From Methanimicrococcus sp. (GTDB lineage Archaea; Halobacteriota; Methanosarcinia; Methanosarcinales; Methanosarcinaceae), in assembly GCA_009783635.1 (NCBI GenBank), contig WRDC01000070.1:1-7544 (forward strand): 7,544 bases of DNA. Direction: 5' to 3'. Below the pieces are notes generated by a model that saw only the letters and a list, made by a program, of their open reading frames with translations, was not told the origin of the DNA and searched no databases. Positions 1 to 6,199 of this stretch are shown here, in pieces. Position numbers and translations under genes: made by a program. Each line of letters opens with the position of its first letter. The stretch's first letter is position 1.

Positions 1-226
1 GATGCGTGGCGCCAGAATTTATGACGATGTTCACGTGTCCGGCCACGCCTACCGCGAAGACCACTGGGAAATGCTCCGGATGGTCCAGCCGACACACGTT
101 ATTCCGGCTCACGGCGACTTAGCCATGCACAGCGCCTACATTGAAATGGCGGAAGATGCCGGTTATGTTCTGGGCGAGACGGTTCATCTCTTAAGAAACG
201 GAGAAGTCCTTTTCCTTGAACCCTGA
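1..226 (+). CDS. Ribonuclease J-like beta-CASP nuclease, C-terminal end (5' truncated by window)
   Basis: This is the last part of a metallo-beta-lactamase/beta-CASP nuclease. The reading frame is open from the window edge; the ATG at position 2 is an internal codon, not the start. In the 74 visible residues, SGHA (His15) matches beta-CASP motif B and IPAHGD (His37) matches motif C. These are the two late metal/active-site histidines of RNase J and CPSF73. The tail ending in RNGEVLFLEP is typical of archaeal RNase J. Family members are zinc-dependent 5'-3' exo- and endoribonucleases acting in cytoplasmic RNA decay and processing. The N-terminal HxHxDH zinc motif lies outside the window, so catalytic integrity cannot be judged. 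idsA follows 56 bp downstream on the same strand, as in other euryarchaea, where the cluster often also carries isopentenyl phosphate kinase and type 2 IPP isomerase. The family call is firm; the exact subtype is less so. Confidence 0.85.
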   Translation, partial: MRGARIYDDVHVSGHAYREDHWEMLRMVQPTHVIPAHGDLAMHSAYIEMAEDAGYVLGETVHLLRNGEVLFLEP

Positions 227-260
227 ACGGGTTCATTCTTTTCTTTTACTTTTTATTTTT
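217..260 (+). terminator. Hairpin plus T-rich tract at the end of the RNase J-like gene
   Basis: A perfect 7-bp stem, TGAACCC (217-223) with GGGTTCA (229-235) around the loop TGAAC, spans the stop codon at 224-226. A strongly T-rich stretch follows to about 260. It resembles an intrinsic terminator or an RNA-stability/attenuation element. Because idsA starts only 23 bp later, it may give partial termination between the two genes rather than a full stop. The T-rich stretch could alternatively act as a TATA-like promoter for idsA, but a start about 26 bp downstream would then fall at the idsA ATG and remove its Shine-Dalgarno site. Confidence 0.45.
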
Positions 261-270
261 ATCAGATACC

Positions 271-274
271 GGAG
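271..274 (+). promoter_or_regulatory. Shine-Dalgarno site of idsA
   Basis: GGAG lies 8 nt before the ATG at 283, at ideal spacing. It supports both that start and translation from a leadered transcript, either read through from the upstream gene or started within the short gap. Confidence 0.7.
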
Positions 275-282
275 TTTGACAA

Positions 283-1263
283 ATGACTGTTGTTGATGAA
301 ATTAAGAAAAAATCAGTTCCCGTTGACGAAGCGATTGAAAAGCTGCTTCCTGTGACGGAACCTGCCGGGCTTTACGAAGCTTCCCGCCACATTGTCAAAG
401 CCGGCGGCAAAAGGCTCAGGCCCGCTGTTTTGCTGACATCCGCCGAAGCTGTCGGCGGCTGCGCGGACTCAGCCATTCCGGCGGCCGTTGCCGTTGAACT
501 GATGCACACCTTTACGCTGGTCCATGATGACATTATGGACAACGACCCCGTACGCCGCGGTCTTCCGGCGGTTCACACGCTTTGGGGCGAAGCCGGAGGA
601 ATACTTGCGGGCGATACGCTTTATTCAAAAGCGATCGAAATTATTACGGAATCGGACAGTGACCCGGTTCGTCTTTTAAAATCCGCCAATATCCTTTCCC
701 GGACATGCGTCGGTGTCTGTGAAGGCCAATGGCTGGACATTGATTTTGAAACCCGCGATATTGTTTCCGCCGGCGAATATCTTGAAATGATTGAGAAAAA
801 GACAGCCATCCTTTTCGGCGCGGCCGCGCAAATCGGCGCCATCATCGGCGGCGCGGATGAAAAAGTCGCTCAGGCGATGTATGATTACGGCCGTCTCGTG
901 GGTCTGGGCTTTCAGATTTATGATGACGTTTTGGACCTTGTCACGCCCGAAGAAGTTCTCGGAAAACGTCAGGGCAGCGATATTTTTGAAGGAAAACGGA
1001 CCCTTTTGATGATTCACGCGTCCGAAAAAGGCGCCATCCCGCGCGCGTTCGGCAAAGGCGCTGATTCCTCCGGCTCCGGTACCAAAGAAGACATTGAAGA
1101 AGCCATCCGAGTCTTGACCGATTCCGGTTCTTTGGCTTATGTCAAAGATTTGGCTGTCGGTTTCGTTGAAGAAGGCAAAGCCAAACTTGATATTTTGCCG
1201 GACAGTCCGAAAAAGCAGCTTTTAAAGGATATGGCCGATTATATGCTTTACAGGACTTATTAA
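283..1263 (+). CDS. idsA: Geranylgeranyl diphosphate synthase (trans-isoprenyl diphosphate synthase)
   Basis: A cytoplasmic, Mg-dependent prenyltransferase of 326 residues, normal for the family. It condenses IPP with allylic diphosphates, giving FPP/GGPP for archaeal ether lipids. Visible motifs in order are GGKRLRP (41-47, IPP binding), the first aspartate-rich motif DDIMD (82-86) followed by RR (91-92), the second aspartate-rich motif DDVLD (214-218), and GKRQGSD...EGKRT (about 227-240). Phe77 sits five residues before the first Asp. This is the site where a bulky Phe limits the chain to C20 in the archaeal (Sulfolobus) enzyme, so GGPP is the expected product; dual FPP/GGPP output, as in some methanogen IdsA enzymes, cannot be excluded. 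A short Gly/Ser-rich stretch at about 258-267 is a likely surface loop. The gene lies downstream of the RNase J-like gene and converges on ilvD. The start is fixed by GGAG 8 nt upstream. Confidence 0.95.
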   Translation: MTVVDEIKKKSVPVDEAIEKLLPVTEPAGLYEASRHIVKAGGKRLRPAVLLTSAEAVGGCADSAIPAAVAVELMHTFTLVHDDIMDNDPVRRGLPAVHTLWGEAGGILAGDTLYSKAIEIITESDSDPVRLLKSANILSRTCVGVCEGQWLDIDFETRDIVSAGEYLEMIEKKTAILFGAAAQIGAIIGGADEKVAQAMYDYGRLVGLGFQIYDDVLDLVTPEEVLGKRQGSDIFEGKRTLLMIHASEKGAIPRAFGKGADSSGSGTKEDIEEAIRVLTDSGSLAYVKDLAVGFVEEGKAKLDILPDSPKKQLLKDMADYMLYRTY

Positions 1264-1287
1264 AGAATAAAAAATAAAGAAAAATTC
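1262..1287 (-). terminator. T-rich termination tract for ilvD
   Basis: On the - strand this stretch is almost pure T with few other bases (plus-strand runs AATAAAAAATAAAG and AAAAATTC). It sits about 170-190 nt past the ilvD stop codon and ends right at the idsA stop. Archaeal RNA polymerase stops at T-rich runs without needing a hairpin, so this is the best candidate for the ilvD 3' end. No strong stem precedes it. Confidence 0.45.
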
Positions 1288-1319
1288 TCCCTCGATTCGG
1301 CCGGCCTCATTTTTGTACC

Positions 1320-1347
1320 AACGGGGGCAGTTCGCGTTAACGGGGGC
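1320..1347. repeat. Short direct repeat AACGGGGGC in the convergent gap
   Basis: The 9-mer AACGGGGGC occurs at 1320-1328 and 1339-1347, 19 bp apart, inside a GC-richer core of the otherwise A/T-rich 190-bp gap between idsA and ilvD. No gene, tRNA or strong hairpin is visible in this gap. The repeat may be chance. Confidence 0.3.
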
Positions 1348-1363
1348 GTTTTCGGCGCTCCGT

Positions 1364-1395
1364 CTCTTTTATTCTCTTTTTTAATTCTGTTTTAA
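1364..1395 (+). terminator. T-rich termination tract for idsA
   Basis: About 100 nt after the idsA stop the + strand carries a series of T runs (CTCTTTTATTCTCTTTTTTAA, then TTCTGTTTT). This is a good archaeal termination signal. The idsA and ilvD tracts lie at opposite ends of the gap, so the two transcripts would overlap by roughly 100 nt at their 3' ends. Confidence 0.4.
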
Positions 1396-1453
1396 AATGA
1401 ACAGCTTTTTTTAAAGCCGATACGTTGGGAGAAGAAGCGGATGCCGGATTTGA

Positions 1454-3115
1454 TTACTCGACAATCGCGCCGAAATTGGCCGAACGAACCGTTCTTTTGT
1501 ATTTTTTAAGATAGCCGGCCGCCGGCTTTTCGAGGGGCGTGAATCCTTTCCGGCGTTCTTCCAAAACTTTTTCGTCAAGAAGGACGTTTAAAGTCCGGTT
1601 CGGGATATCAATTTCAATCATGTCGCCGTCACAGACAAGGCCGATGGGTCCGCCTTCTGAAGCTTCGGGGGAGACGTGACCGATGCAGGGGCCGCGCGTG
1701 CCGCCGGAGAAGCGGCCGTCTGTGACGAGCGCGACGGATTCGATCAAACCGAGACCCGCAATCGCGGATGTCGGCGACAGCATCTCGCGCATACCCGGGC
1801 CGCCTTTCGGGCCTTCGTAACGGATAACAACGACATCGCCTGCTTTGATTTTGCCTTCAAGGATTGCGGCCATTGCGGCTTCCTCGCCGTCGAAAACGCG
1901 GGCGGGGCCTTTATGCTTCATCATTTTTTCACTGACGGCCGCTTGTTTGACAACGGAGCCGTCCGGCGCGAGACTGCCTTTCAAAATGGCAATGCCACCC
2001 TCTTTATGAACGGGATTGTCAACGGTTTGGATGACTTTTTGATTCATCTTCGGGTTGACCAAAACCATAGTTTTCAGGTTTTCGCCGATGGTTTTTCCGT
2101 TGACCGTCATTTCATTCATTTCAACGCGGCCGCCGAGACGGGACAAAACGGCATAGATGCCGCCGGCCCGGTCAAAGTCCGTCATAAACCAAGAACCTGC
2201 GGGACGGAGCGACACGATGTGCGGTGTCGTTTGGCTGAGCCGGTCAAAGTCGTCCAGCGTCAGGCAAATGTCAAAAGCGTCAGCGATTGCCGGCAGGTGA
2301 AGCGCCGTATTGCTGCTGCCTCCGATGGCCATGTCGATCATCACCGCGTTTTCAAATGATTCTAAAGTCACGATTTTGCGCGGCGTCATTCCTTCTTTGA
2401 CCATTTCAACGATCCGCGAGCCGGACTCTTTGGCCAGCCGTATTTTGCTTGCGTCCACTGCCGGAGACGTCGCGCACCCGGGAAGCGACAGGCCGAGCGC
2501 TTCGGTCATACAGGCCATTGTGTTGGCGGTAAACATACCGGCGCAGGAGCCGCAGCCCGGGCAGGCGTTGTTTTCCATCATCTTCAGCTTATCTTCGTTG
2601 ATCTGTCCGCTTTTGACGGCGCCGACAAATTCGAACATGGAAATCAAATCCAAATCCGTGTCATCGGCAAAACCGGGCTGCATCGGACCGCCGGTCACGA
2701 CGATTGCAGGGATGTCAAGGGATCCTGCCGCCATCAGATGCCCCGGAACGATTTTATCGCAGGACGGAATCAAAACCATGCCGTCGAACTGGTGGGCGCG
2801 GACCATTACTTCAATTGTGTCTTGGATCAATTCGCGGCTCGGGAGGGAATACTTCATGCCCTCGTGACCCATGGCAATGCCGTCACAGACGCCGATTGTT
2901 TGAAACTCGAACGGAACGCCGCCGGCATTTCGGATACCGGCTTTGACGGCCTCCCCGATTTTATCCAAATGAATGTGACCGGGAACGATGTCGTTTTTGG
3001 AGTTGACGACCGCAATGAACGGTTTTTCCATTTCCGAATCCGTCAGTCCCAAAGCTTTCAGCAAAGAACGGTTGGCCGCTCTTTCAAGTCCTTTTTTTGC
3101 GTTATCGCTGTTCAT
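1454..3115 (-). CDS. ilvD: Dihydroxy-acid dehydratase
   Basis: A 553-residue cytoplasmic Fe-S dehydratase, full length for the IlvD/Edd family. It converts 2,3-dihydroxy-isovalerate and 2,3-dihydroxy-3-methylvalerate to the 2-oxo acids that become valine, leucine and isoleucine. Landmarks are VNSKNDIVPGH (38-47), GVCDGIAMGHEG (75-86; Asp78 a metal ligand), PSCDK (117-121; Cys119 cluster ligand, Asp120-Lys121 the metal/carbamylated-Lys pair), CPGCGSC (185-191; Cys191 the likely second cluster ligand), IRYEGPKGGPGM (431-442), and TDGRFSGGTRG (465-475) with the catalytic Ser470. The position near residue 46 that is Cys in [2Fe-2S] members is Gly (VPGH), as in the E. coli enzyme, so an oxygen-sensitive [4Fe-4S] cluster is expected; that is inference. 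Sugar-acid dehydratase relatives exist, but the sequence follows IlvD closely throughout. It converges on idsA and lies 138 bp downstream of the ClC gene with its own TATA-like box. Confidence 0.96.
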   Translation of the reverse strand: MNSDNAKKGLERAANRSLLKALGLTDSEMEKPFIAVVNSKNDIVPGHIHLDKIGEAVKAGIRNAGGVPFEFQTIGVCDGIAMGHEGMKYSLPSRELIQDTIEVMVRAHQFDGMVLIPSCDKIVPGHLMAAGSLDIPAIVVTGGPMQPGFADDTDLDLISMFEFVGAVKSGQINEDKLKMMENNACPGCGSCAGMFTANTMACMTEALGLSLPGCATSPAVDASKIRLAKESGSRIVEMVKEGMTPRKIVTLESFENAVMIDMAIGGSSNTALHLPAIADAFDICLTLDDFDRLSQTTPHIVSLRPAGSWFMTDFDRAGGIYAVLSRLGGRVEMNEMTVNGKTIGENLKTMVLVNPKMNQKVIQTVDNPVHKEGGIAILKGSLAPDGSVVKQAAVSEKMMKHKGPARVFDGEEAAMAAILEGKIKAGDVVVIRYEGPKGGPGMREMLSPTSAIAGLGLIESVALVTDGRFSGGTRGPCIGHVSPEASEGGPIGLVCDGDMIEIDIPNRTLNVLLDEKVLEERRKGFTPLEKPAAGYLKKYKRTVRSANFGAIVE

Positions 3116-3158
3116 AATCGTCGCCGCTATGTAAAAATTATTTTGGAATGAATTATTG

Positions 3159-3170
3159 GATATAAAAAGA
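3159..3170 (-). promoter_or_regulatory. TATA box of ilvD
   Basis: The - strand reads CTTTTTATATCC, a good archaeal TATA match, centred about 50 bp upstream of the ilvD ATG. Initiation about 26 bp downstream would give a leader of roughly 20 nt. That leader ends GCGGCGACGATT before ATG and has no clear Shine-Dalgarno sequence. No convincing purine-rich BRE is seen upstream of the box. Confidence 0.5.
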
Positions 3171-3227
3171 AATAAAGATGTATTAAAACTGTTGTGTTGC
3201 CGGCCGCCGCCGTTACAAACCGTCCGG

Positions 3228-3239
3228 AAAAGAAAGAGA
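3228..3239 (-). terminator. Weak T-rich tract after the ClC gene
   Basis: On the - strand, TCTCTTTCTTTT begins about 14 nt past the ClC stop and is followed by GC-rich sequence. It is a modest candidate for the ClC transcript end. Read-through into ilvD remains possible. Confidence 0.25.
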
Positions 3240-3253
3240 CTCCTGACAGAAGC

Positions 3254-5107
3254 TCATTTCTCTTTGGAATCCGGCTCGGATTTCGCCCGCTCGTATTCGT
3301 CTTCGGATTCCTCTTTTTCGGCTTCTTCGCCGACGCGCCGGACTTTGGTCATGACGCTTTTGTTATAAGCGTTCATGACATCTTTTTGCGTGATGATGCC
3401 GACCATCTTTTTTGGATTGGACTTCATGACGACGGGGAGGCGGGAGACATCGCAGCTGACCATCCGGTCCAAAACGACATCCAGCGTTTCAAACGGATAA
3501 GCGACGAACACGTCGGTGGTCATTATATCTTTAATCCGCTGTTCTTCGTTCTCCGGATCCACACGCTCCTGCATATCTTCAATCGTGACAAGACCCGTCA
3601 GTTCTCCGCTGCGGTTGAGGACGGGAAAACCGGCGTGTTTGCTGCTTTGCATGATTGCGTTTAACGCCTCAATCGTATTGTCCTCAAAAATCGTCTGCGG
3701 GTGCGCATACATTGAATCTTTGACAAGAATGGATTCCATCACATCGATTTCGCGACCGCCGCGGATGTGATAACCCTTGCGCTTGAGCATTTCCGTAAAG
3801 ATGGTGTCGCGGTTAAAGGCGCGGGCAACCGCGTTGCTGAGAATGCAGGCCGTCATGAAAGGCAGAACCAAACCGTAATCCTGCGTCATCTCCATCAGAA
3901 GAATGATGGAGGTAAAGGCGGCGTTGGACGTTCCGGCAAAAACGGCGCCCATGCCGGCAATTGCGTAAGCGCCCTGGCTGATTGAAAGCCCCGGGAGAAG
4001 CATATCGCAAACGAGACCGAAAGCCGCGCCGAGCATCGCCCCGACAAACATGGACGGAACAATAGACCCGCCGGCGCCGTCGGAACCGATGGTGAATGAG
4101 AAGGCCGCCGTTTTTAAAACCATCAATGAAAGCAGCAAAGCAATCGGGAACGGGTTGGCCACCACGTCCAAAATGACGTCATAGCCCAAACCCAGAACTT
4201 GCGGGAAGTAATAACCGATGGCGCCAACCATCAGACCGCCGATGGCAGGCTTGAATACGCTGCTGATATTGAGTTTTTGAAAACGTTCGCGGACAAAATA
4301 GAAACATTGAATGAAAAGGACGGAAGCGATTCCCGCAAGAATTCCGAGAACAGGGAACAGCCAAAATTCATAGAATGGCTGCTGCAGGCTGTAATGCGGA
4401 AAACTCAGCGCGTCGGAGCCAAAAAACGCCTGAAAAACAAAGGTTGAAAAGATGGATGAAAGCACGATCGGAATGAATGTTTTGGCTTCAAGTTCTCCGA
4501 AAATGACTTCAACGACGAAAACGATTCCGGCAAGAGGCGCGTTGAAAGCGGCGGAAATGCCGGCGGCGGCGCCGCAGCCGAGGTAAACGCGCAGGCTTTT
4601 TCCGCGCTGGTTAAAGATTTTAGAAGCAAGAGACCCGGTACCTGCGCCCATCAAAACGCCGGGCGCTTCTTTGCCGGCGGAGCCGCCGGTGCCGATGGAA
4701 ATCACGGACAAGAAAGCCTCCCCGATTGCATATTTTACTTTCAGGCGCCCGCCGTGAAGAGCGGAAGCTTCAATGACGCTTTCCACACCGTAATGCTGCT
4801 TCAGGTAATATTTTCGGATGGCGCCAACCAAAAGACCGCCCGCCATCGGAACGGCAATGAGCGCCCAGCGCGGGATTCCGTAATAGTCCAAAATGCTGTT
4901 TCCGCCGTAAAAGGCATTGCTCAAACCGTTTAAAAGAAGAGTGTAAACACCGATCAAAACGCCGGTTAAAATACCGATAATCACGGCAATCAGCGACACT
5001 TTCATTGTCGGCGTATAGAATTTCTTCAAATATGTCTTGAGAGAGAAAATCCTATCATCAAAAGATTTTCCGGAGCCGCCGTCATGAAAAAAGGAGCCGC
5101 CTGCCAA
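3254..5107 (-). CDS. ClC-family chloride channel/transporter with C-terminal CBS pair
   Basis: An integral membrane anion channel or exchanger of up to 617 residues, working as a dimer. Hydrophobic helices run from about residue 35 to 430. GGSAGKEAPG (141-150) holds the gating glutamate Glu147; AAFNAPLAG (186-194) and GSDGAGGSIVPSMFVGA (341-357) are family signatures; Tyr411 matches the inner anion-binding Tyr of E. coli ClC. The usual GSGIP filter loop reads HYGVE (105-109). The internal proton glutamate (E. coli Glu203) aligns with Val201 in FVVEV, as in eukaryotic ClC channels. Two CBS domains (about 462-516 and 525-581) suggest nucleotide or ionic-strength gating, and an acidic tail ends the protein. 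The start is uncertain: the listed one is TTG, with an in-frame TTG at 5029 and ATG at 5005, none with a good ribosome site. The ATG would remove the cationic segment before helix one, so I favour a TTG. The substrate could be chloride or another anion. Confidence 0.93.
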   Translation of the reverse strand: MAGGSFFHDGGSGKSFDDRIFSLKTYLKKFYTPTMKVSLIAVIIGILTGVLIGVYTLLLNGLSNAFYGGNSILDYYGIPRWALIAVPMAGGLLVGAIRKYYLKQHYGVESVIEASALHGGRLKVKYAIGEAFLSVISIGTGGSAGKEAPGVLMGAGTGSLASKIFNQRGKSLRVYLGCGAAAGISAAFNAPLAGIVFVVEVIFGELEAKTFIPIVLSSIFSTFVFQAFFGSDALSFPHYSLQQPFYEFWLFPVLGILAGIASVLFIQCFYFVRERFQKLNISSVFKPAIGGLMVGAIGYYFPQVLGLGYDVILDVVANPFPIALLLSLMVLKTAAFSFTIGSDGAGGSIVPSMFVGAMLGAAFGLVCDMLLPGLSISQGAYAIAGMGAVFAGTSNAAFTSIILLMEMTQDYGLVLPFMTACILSNAVARAFNRDTIFTEMLKRKGYHIRGGREIDVMESILVKDSMYAHPQTIFEDNTIEALNAIMQSSKHAGFPVLNRSGELTGLVTIEDMQERVDPENEEQRIKDIMTTDVFVAYPFETLDVVLDRMVSCDVSRLPVVMKSNPKKMVGIITQKDVMNAYNKSVMTKVRRVGEEAEKEESEDEYERAKSEPDSKEK

Positions 5108-5142
5108 CCTGAACCAACCGTAAACGTTTCAATCGCGATGAA

Positions 5143-5173
5143 TGATGCCGGTAAATGAATATGAGCGGCATCA
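5143..5173. promoter_or_regulatory. 8-bp inverted repeat upstream of the ClC gene (possible operator)
   Basis: TGATGCCG (5143-5150) and CGGCATCA (5166-5173) form a perfect 8-bp inverted repeat with a 15-bp AT-rich spacer that itself holds a TATA-like CATATTCATTTA on the - strand. It sits 36-66 bp upstream of the TTG start of the ClC gene, where a dimeric regulator could block the promoter. The regulator is unknown. Confidence 0.45.
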
Positions 5174-5204
5174 ATAAATATGAATGAATGGGAATAAATA
5201 TGAA
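5152..5204 (-). repeat. Three phased AT-rich repeats upstream of the ClC gene
   Basis: On the - strand TTCATATTTATT occurs at 5204-5193 and again, identical, at 5184-5173. A variant TCATATTCATT lies at 5164-5154. The shared TCAT cores are 20 and 19 bp apart, close to two helical turns, and a weaker TCATTCAT continues the phase at 5145. They overlap the inverted repeat at 5143-5173. They could be binding sites for one factor, or several TATA-like boxes. The gap 5108-5389 holds no gene I can support. Confidence 0.5.
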
Positions 5205-5243
5205 CGAAACCAACGTCCCGTGTCAGTTTCAAAAAGAACGTTT

Positions 5244-5278
5244 TGACATAAAACAATGTCAGAACATATTAATTGTTC
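5244..5278. promoter_or_regulatory. Two small adjacent dyads in the gap upstream of the ClC gene
   Basis: TGACAT (5244-5249) pairs with ATGTCA (5256-5261) across 6 bp. Immediately after, GAACA (5262-5266) pairs with TGTTC (5274-5278) across an AT core of 7 bp. They lie 137-171 bp upstream of the TTG start of the ClC gene and 110-145 bp past the end of the seven-helix gene. They could be operator half-sites or chance palindromes in AT-rich DNA. Confidence 0.25.
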
Positions 5279-5389
5279 GGTTCGCCTTCAAAGCCTGCCT
5301 TCTTTTCAATCAAGAAGCGGACCATTCCATGATTTTACTCACAGAACAGATTTCAGTATGCTCCGACACTACCACTATCATTTTCATAA

Positions 5390-6127
5390 TTAAAACGGTG
5401 TTATTATAAGAGCATACAAGAGAACACACCCAAACATTACAGATGACGGGATAAACGGGCTCCACGCAAATCCCCGAAGATTGAGCAGACCTTTCTTATG
5501 AATTAAACAATAAGCAAGATACAATATGAAAAGGAACGGAATAATACCTGCATAAGGAATCCGATATTGAATGATTTCAAAAATTATTAAAACCGCGAAA
5601 GAAATACCGGTTATGGCCGTTAAATATAAAGTAACTCTGCTGATCTCTTTTTCCTTATTTTGAAGAAAGGTTGCATATGAATAATATAATGATGTAAACA
5701 GAAGCATGGAAAGGATGTGATAGAAGTATACTTCAATTCCACCCCCGAATGGATCATAAAGTCCCAATAGAATAAAACCTGTCAGAGTAAACAATTCGAA
5801 CATAACACAACATGATGTAAAGCCGACACCGTAAAGAAAAACATTCAATTCAAAATTATATTTTTTCTTTAGAACAGAATAAAGAATGAAATTAGAAATA
5901 AGGACGAACATAAACACGAAGGGGTCGAGGAGGAATGATAAGGATATTACTGCCTGCCAATCGAGCTGCAGTAACATCTGCAACATTTCTGACGGGGTTA
6001 TAATCCCAAAGCGAAGGAGTGACAGCAATAAAGAGAACTGAGATACTACCATCATTAGCAATAGAGATGATAAGATGAAACATTCTATGAAAGGAATTAT
6101 GTGCCGCTTCTTTGATATTTGGATCAT
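5390..6127 (-). CDS. Orphan seven-helix membrane protein of unknown function
   Basis: I do not recognise this protein. The frame opens with ATG at 6142, but I place the start at the second ATG (6127), giving 245 residues. That ATG has GAGG 9 nt upstream, whereas the first has no usable ribosome site and lies about where the TATA box at 6157-6169 would start transcription. Numbering from 6142, hydrophobic helices fall at about 14-43, 66-90, 100-128, 137-160, 170-191, 196-215 and 230-248. Charged loops KKRH (11-14), LKKKYNF (91-97), QNKEKE (161-166) and HKKG (215-218) fall on alternate sides, so the positive-inside rule predicts N-terminus in and C-terminus out. There is no signal peptide beyond the first helix, no nucleotide-binding motif, and no clear catalytic motif; two adjacent Cys lie at 111-112. 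The gene is visibly AT-rich compared with idsA, ilvD and ClC, which suggests lineage-specific or acquired origin. It may be a sensor, transporter part or lipid-modifying protein, but nothing decides between these. Confidence 0.75.
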   Translation of the reverse strand: MIQISKKRHIIPFIECFILSSLLLMMVVSQFSLLLSLLRFGIITPSEMLQMLLQLDWQAVISLSFLLDPFVFMFVLISNFILYSVLKKKYNFELNVFLYGVGFTSCCVMFELFTLTGFILLGLYDPFGGGIEVYFYHILSMLLFTSLYYSYATFLQNKEKEISRVTLYLTAITGISFAVLIIFEIIQYRIPYAGIIPFLFILYLAYCLIHKKGLLNLRGFAWSPFIPSSVMFGCVLLYALIITPF

Positions 6128-6136
6128 AATATCATT

Positions 6137-6140
6137 CCTC
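6137..6140 (-). promoter_or_regulatory. Shine-Dalgarno site deciding the start of the seven-helix protein
   Basis: GAGG on the - strand lies 9 nt before the ATG at 6127. With the downstream AAT-GAT it partly matches the GGAGGTGAT complement of archaeal 16S rRNA. The ATG at 6142 has only GGA three nt upstream, too close to work. Confidence 0.55.
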
Positions 6141-6156
6141 ATTTTCCAACGAAATT

Positions 6157-6169
6157 AATCTTATAAACT
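6157..6169 (-). promoter_or_regulatory. TATA box of the seven-helix membrane protein gene
   Basis: The - strand reads AGTTTATAAGATT, a good archaeal TATA element centred near 6164. Transcription about 22-27 bp downstream would start near 6137-6142. This gives a very short leader if translation begins at 6127. Confidence 0.5.
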
Positions 6170-6199
6170 AAACTTATGACTAAAATCGGGTTGTAAATT

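Noticed and set aside
1299..1306. GGCCGGCC palindrome in the convergent gap
   Set aside because: An 8-bp GC palindrome without flanking symmetry or phasing is not enough to call a site.
1676..2359. + strand 227-codon frame opposite ilvD
   Set aside because: Antisense shadow of a well-conserved gene in moderately GC-rich DNA, with no family motifs.
5026..5256. - strand 76-codon frame covering the ClC N-terminus, as a sign of a frameshift in ClC
   Set aside because: Its sequence does not continue or resemble ClC. The ClC frame itself runs unbroken from the TTG through all domains.
5188..5409. + strand 73-codon frame in the ClC upstream gap, with an ATG at 5200 preceded by GGGA
   Set aside because: It overlaps the phased repeats and the 3' end of the seven-helix gene, has no recognisable domain, and its GGGA is part of the spacer between repeats. 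A chance frame is more likely.
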